This document shows, piece by piece, positions 59,180 to 64,000 of a stretch of 64,000 nucleotides of DNA; position 1 is the stretch's first letter, and the number at the start of each line of letters is the position of its first letter. Origin of the DNA: Hydractinia symbiolongicarpus (Eukaryota; Cnidaria; Hydrozoa; Anthoathecata; Hydractiniidae); the NCBI RefSeq assembly GCF_029227915.1, contig NC_079886.1:16034501-16098500 (forward strand), written 5' to 3'. The translations under genes and the position numbers were made by a program. The notes beneath the pieces were generated by a model. The model did not search any database. It worked only from the letters and a program-made list of their open reading frames with translations, and was not told where the DNA came from.

Positions 59180-61370
59180 GTTCAAACAAAACAAGTGCTG
59201 AATCAATTTGTAAAGAAGAGTAAAATAAACAGGAGAGAGGAAACCCGACAGAACTCTTACAAAAAGAACACTTCATACAACAACGCATTAAAACATCGCA
59301 GCAACATTTACAATGTTGATGAATACGTTACCAAAACGTTTTCCAACTGCATTAGCAATGGCAAAGTTAATGCAGTTCTAAAATTACTCAGCAAACCTGA
59401 AAAGATGGTATCCTTTTAATGAACACTTATACAATAAACATGTGGTGGAGAAACATCCTAGAAGAAAATATATTACTCAAAGGACCAATGAAATTTCGTA
59501 CACGGAATCATGTTAGAGATGTACAACCGCGACAAAGGAAGCTTGTGGACCCTCTAAAGCAGACGCATATGAATTTAATTTGAAAAGAGGGGTTCGCACA
59601 AATAACAAGAAAATTATGCAACATCGAAATAATAAAAAAAATAATCCGTGTGCATCCGTAAAAACTCTAACGTCCTGGAGCCTGATACCGTTACATAAAT
59701 ATCCAGCACCAAGACCTATTGGAATTGGAAAGGTTTTGAGAAGGATTATGAGAAAGTGTGCCATGGCAAAAAATGGTGTTTTGGAAGCAGCTAGCAGCTG
59801 TCAACTTGCAAATGGGTGCAGGTTAGAATTCCGGCTGCGAAATCGCTAATTCATGCTATGAATGAAATCTTCAATAAAATGATTGTGAAAGTGTTTTGTA
59901 GTTTGTCACTAAAAATGTTTTAATTCACTCAATATGTAGGGCGATTTAACTTCGATGTGGTATACGCTCTTTTAAAAACACCGTTAATGTCAAGGATGAA
60001 AATCCTAGATACTTCAAGTAAGACAAAACATGTAGCCTACACTGACGACCTTACTGGTGCAGGAAAGCTGAAAGCATTACATCAATGGTGGGATATGTTG
60101 CTTCTTCATGGTCCATTAGTTGGATATTTTATGAACGAAAGCAAGACTTAGATAATTGTACACGAGGGATATTTAAAGTGAGCAGATATTATATTTAGAG
60201 AAATATGGATATAAAAATCAGACAAACATATTGGAGCTACCATTCGTACGCATGGATTTAAGAACAATGAAAGGTCTATCTTTGGGTAACTTTACACATG
60301 GACTACGTGGAACATGCACGTACGTCGTTCCCGAAATTAAATCACTCCTTCAGTCACTTGAAGATTGCATTAGAACAAGTTTCTTACCAGTTTTGATGGA
60401 AGGATACGCTGGTAATGATTTTATACGTTTTTTGTTGTTGCTACCTCTGAAGTATGTTGGTATAGGTATCAATAATGCTGTTACACTTTGCGATATACAG
60501 CATTAACAACTCCAGATAAGTAACGAAAACGGTTTCAAATGATGTTTTTGAACAACGAGAGATCACTCACAAAAACGAAGATGAATCACGAAAGATCAAG
60601 GAATGGGATTCAAGTAGCTAAAAGAAAACATAACGAAGAAAGGTTAGAATCTGTAAAAACTAAGACCATGCTTGGTCCTCCAAGGACCATGTGAGCCAAT
60701 CACAGATCGGAATAATTAAATGATGTATAGAAATTGGAGCGTATAACTGACTGACTATTTTTCTGCTAGAAAAATACAGATTTGCATTAGACAACAAAAC
60801 CGTGGGATTCTATTCGTTTGAGGTACAACCTCCACTTACTAAATTGCGAGAACGGTGTGCATGCGGTTCATCATCCACCGTGCAGCATGCGTTAAGCTGC
60901 CACACAGGTGGATTTATGGGAGACAACACAACGAAGTCACAGATATCACTTCCAAGTTGTTATCTGAAGTTTGCAAGGTTGTTTAAACAGAAAACTGGTG
61001 AAAGAATAGCTTTCAACAAACGACAGGACAAAGCCTGTGTTGACATTGCAGGCAGGGATTTCTGGTGCTAGGGACAGATGAGTGTTCAACCTATACGCTC
61101 AATGCTATAGTGAGACTTCCTTGGAAAAGGTTTATGGCACGAACGAAAAGGTAAAGAAGGGAGCATACAATTGAGGTATGGGTAGAGAATGTTGTAGATT
61201 TTACTCAAAGTTAGCGGAGCTCTTGGCAACGAAAAAGAAGAACGTGTATAGTTTGACAGTTGGGTATGTGCGCACGAGAGTAAATTTTAATATGCTGCAA
61301 TCAATGATTTTATGTGTCCGCAGATCTCTATCCCACAGGATGTTCAGGCTTGCCTATTGTGTTTTACGAA
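59180..61370 (+). pseudogene. Reverse-transcriptase retroelement relic with C-terminal nuclease-like region
   Basis: Broken coding blocks appear in order on the plus strand: KVNAVLKLLS (59364-59395), RPIGIGKVLRRIM (59709-59750), AYTDDLTGAGKL with WWDMLLLHGPLVGYFMNESKT (60033-60150; the YxDD catalytic box), LEDCIRTSFLPVLM then KYVGIGINNAV (60353-60480), CACGSSSTVQHALSCHTGGF (60861-60918), DKACVDIAGRDFWC (61026-61068) and MGRECCRFYSKLAELLATK (61178-61232). This order is that of a retroelement type frequent in cnidarians and sponges, with RT followed by a Cys/His segment and a nuclease-like end. I cannot name the clade. At least six frameshifts or stops separate the blocks, so it is dead. Coding remnants may extend upstream to about 58.6 kb. 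Confidence 0.75.
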
Positions 61371-61530
61371 ATCTATTATACAATAGAATCCCTTTAAAAC
61401 AGACGAAAAAGCACGGTCTAAAGCCACTGTATATAACGGACACTTACACTTGGTGCAGATTGATTGATTTCAGTTGAAAGATTTACTAAAAAAAGAACTT
61501 GAAGCGGACATCTGTGTAAAAGCAACCTCG

Positions 61531-61609
61531 TTCTCAGGGTCTTGTGGCCCCCGAGCCGCTATTAGGGAATCAATTTCATCATTTGGGAAATTGCCCTTGA
61601 AACGAGGTT
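61531..61609. mobile_element. Very short inverted-repeat element, CAACCTCGTTC ends
   Basis: The left side reads GCAACCTCGTTCTCAGGGTC and the right side closes with TGAAACGAGGTTGG, forming an inverted repeat of about 12 bp around a 60-bp middle. It belongs to the same scattered family as 56981-57087 and lies next to the retroelement relic. Another degraded copy follows at 61819-61888 (GCAACCTCATTTCCAG to GACGAGGTTATGC). Confidence 0.5.
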
Positions 61610-61889
61610 GGTATAAGAGCAGACAAATTATATAGCCAAACGTCTCTTTATTACAAAGAACTCTAATTGAATTGTCTGCTGATTAAGCTTTTTCTACAAC
61701 GTTTTAAAAAAATAATGTTTATTAACTTTGTGCCAGTGTTCACAAAAACTCCTTTTAATGTATTGAAAGGATTCATAGCATGTGATGTCACAACTGGAGC
61801 TTGCCACTTGAATTTGCTAAGCAACCTCATTTCCAGAGTTTCCCTTTTCTTTTACTGAAAAAATAAAAATAAAACTTGATGACGAGGTT

Positions 61890-63164
61890 ATGCGGCATAG
61901 ATTAGATAAGTGTTAAAAAAAACGCGAAACATTTGGGATTTCATAGTAAATAAAGGGAAATTTACAAAAATTAATTTTCACGTTAACCTCAAATTCAAGT
62001 TTTTTTTATTTCCGTCGGCGAAGGCGGAATCTTTAATATCGACTGGGAAGATAGAGAGAGAGATAGATAGATAGAGACAGCCCAGAGCCTGGACGCTTAA
62101 AACTTATCCAGGCTAAAGCTTAAATCCTCGTTTTGACAGATTTTTTGCTGAGAACGAGGCTAAATTGAGTTTTAAGCCAATAAGAATCCTAACAGTGCAA
62201 CAAATTGTTTTATTATCCAATGAACATTACTTTATTTTAAAGTTTATAATCGAAAGTTAAAGCTCGTGCAGTGTAGCATAATGAAGATCGCCTTATAATG
62301 CGCCATCTTTGTTGTTATTAACGTCATTTCCCTCTGTACAATTTTGCAAGAACGTAGACTAAAGCTAATTATTCAAGAATTTTAATTTAGAGGAATTGTT
62401 GAGGCTGAATATTTTTGGTGAAAGATTTATAGCTATAAAATCGTGACAATGTGTCATAAAAGAAAAAAATAAGAATATGTAGTCTGAAAATAAACTTTCC
62501 TAACTGATTATGTAAAAAAAAAATATAAAAATGTTGTCACCTTTAAAGATATTTTCCTAGCTGTTTTTCAGAGAAAAAGAGAAAATAGATAAATTTTCAG
62601 CCTTGCCGTTGTTCTTATTTTGTTTTTATTGTTCATCAATTTTCAGGATTATTATTTTTCTTTTAAAATTGTTCCTATAGAGAAATGAAGTTTATGTAAG
62701 TTAAGTTAGCTATGATTTACAGTTACAATAATAATCAGAAATTGAATTTTAAAATTTTAGAATATACAATGATTTTGTTTCCCCAGTCCTCTTCAAAGTT
62801 CAGTACTTTTTCAGATTATTGCTAATGGCAGAAATCTTTCAGCCACAGGGCTTCTTGTTTATATTTCTTTTTGCCTGGTTTCTACTAAGGTTAAGTATGG
62901 TTTCTACCTTCCGTCTGAAAGTATCCCTGGATAACTTTCCTATATCACGTCATTTTAATTTACATCTAGAAACTTCCGAAATGAAGTCCAATATATCGAA
63001 CTCTAGTTCCAGTCAGGAAAGACTGTCGGTCATTATTTCAACTTACCGGTTGACGGTTTTATAATCAAAATATTACTAGCTCTTTCATATTTCAAAAAGT
63101 CAACATATCAACAACGAGGTTTTATAGCTAATCAGAAAAGTGTTTTTTCTCGGTACAATCAAGA
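61890..63164. other. Upstream flank of the last gene
   Basis: Contains a short GA/GATA-rich patch (62052-62080), another CCTCGTTTTGACAG/GAACGAGGC pair (62127-62160), and then AT-rich sequence that should include the promoter of the gene starting at 63165. No additional gene is supported. Confidence 0.4.
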
Positions 63165-63916
63165 ATGACTTTAGGAAACCGCATTGGATTTATTCAAAAA
63201 GAATATTATGCTTTGTTAGGGACCATTTTTCTTAGCACGATGGGTCAGTTGGTAAGCTTTAACTTTTCACATGATTTTTTTCTGATCCGATAAACCTCTC
63301 TAAACTACTGTAGCTAGAAACAAAAAATGAGCTGTTGAATAAAAACTTTATCTATACTTCTAATTATTTCGTTCTAGGTGTCTGCAGATTACTGTGAATA
63401 CACGTGAGTAGCTTTTTACTTAAAATTATTTTGTGTGTGTTTGTATATGTATTTATTTTGTTTCTTTTTGATATGTTAGATGTGGATACAATAAATACTG
63501 TTGTGGAAACAATGAATGTTGCAGATATTCTTCCGTTTGGTCCTTATGGTATTTTTGGTAAGTAAAACTGATATTTATTACATACAAATGTTTTTTGCAT
63601 AGATTCACTATATCTCTTCGTATTTTAATATGTCTAAATACAACGTTGGCCAGCGGTTATTATATTTTTACATATAAATACATCTTCACCTCTCCATTCA
63701 GGTTCATTGTGGCAATATTGTTGCTGATTCTTCTCATATTTTGTTTATACTTCCGCAAGAGAAGGCTCCTCCAACAGCAACAGGTGTCAGGAATGATTGT
63801 TGCCGAAACAGGGGGTCGTGCTATTCAACAGCCTAGCATGGCATATCCTGGAGCATTGTTACCACCACCTTACAATGATGCAATGAAGACAGCACCTCCA
63901 TCATACGTATCAGCAT
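63165..63916 (+). CDS. WBP1/VOPP1-like single-pass membrane protein, 5' four exons (runs off window)
   Basis: Exons are 63165-63251, 63378-63403, 63480-63557 and 63702-63916, then a GTGAGT donor; at least one more exon lies beyond the window. Phases agree and give about 136 residues so far. Exon 1 encodes a hydrophobic leader (ALLGTIFLSTMGQL) that fits a signal peptide. A short Cys-rich ectodomain follows (DYCEYTCGYNKYCCGNNECCRY, split across exons 2-3), then SLWYFW and a membrane helix (FIVAILLLILLIFCLYF), a basic stop-transfer RKRR, and a cytoplasmic tail with LPPPPYNDA and PPSYVSA. The CC..CC block before WYFW and the PPxY motifs are family marks of WBP1/WBP1L/VOPP1. PPxY motifs bind WW domains, for instance in Nedd4-type ubiquitin ligases, so a role in membrane-protein trafficking is inferred. 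Confidence 0.8.
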
Positions 63917-64000
63917 GTGAGTCTTGTATTAATTATTTTCATGTTTTGTGTAGAGGCGGGATAGGCTTGGGGCAGGCAGTTTTCAAGAGCACTTAAATTT

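Overview
This is eukaryotic, AT-rich metazoan DNA. Genes are split by GT-AG introns and the spaces between them are filled with DNA transposons and non-LTR retroelement relics. Gene content (an MADF-BESS factor, FAM221A, a SKL-tailed carnitine acyltransferase, an intronless Shaker-like Kv pair, TMEM198, carnosine N-methyltransferase), low GC and the repeat families (Tigger/pogo, Harbinger, many short inverted-repeat elements) suggest a cnidarian, perhaps a hydrozoan. The phylum is inferred from content, not proven. Exon models were assembled by eye from splice-site phase and protein similarity; no transcript data were used.

Left part (1-18 kb): a 128-bp satellite at the edge; a 3.3-kb inverted-repeat transposon (784-4075) carrying its own internal tandem repeats; then an MADF-BESS gene (minus, 5992-8392) facing FAM221A (plus, 9060-17612) across a 667-bp shared promoter interval. 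A probable two-exon orphan gene lies antisense inside the 4.6-kb fourth intron of FAM221A.

Transposon block (18.9-26 kb): a Tigger transposase relic on the minus strand, then a Tigger element whose transposase frame is split by a 4.25-kb Harbinger-like element at TTAA. That element carries three further insertions: a TTAA-flanked element and two short Tigger elements, each flanked by TA.

Middle (26.2-39.4 kb): a complete 17-exon gene for peroxisomal carnitine O-octanoyltransferase (615 aa, C-terminal SKL). Its introns hold two LINE fragments, a near-perfect 44-bp fold-back and a long TTTA microsatellite. Two intronless Kv channel genes follow in tandem on the minus strand (40374-41489, 42953-44077), converging on it.

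Right part (45.6-64 kb): a TMEM198-like membrane protein (minus, three exons), two miniature inverted-repeat elements, an intronless carnosine N-methyltransferase gene (minus), a decayed reverse-transcriptase element (about 59.2-61.4 kb), short CCTCGTTC inverted-repeat elements, and the first four exons of a WBP1/VOPP1-like membrane protein that runs off the window. The genes do not form an operon or a pathway; they are neighbours. I found no convincing new multi-gene system. The strongest unusual items are the nested transposon block, the antisense orphan gene and the sequence departures in the Kv pair.
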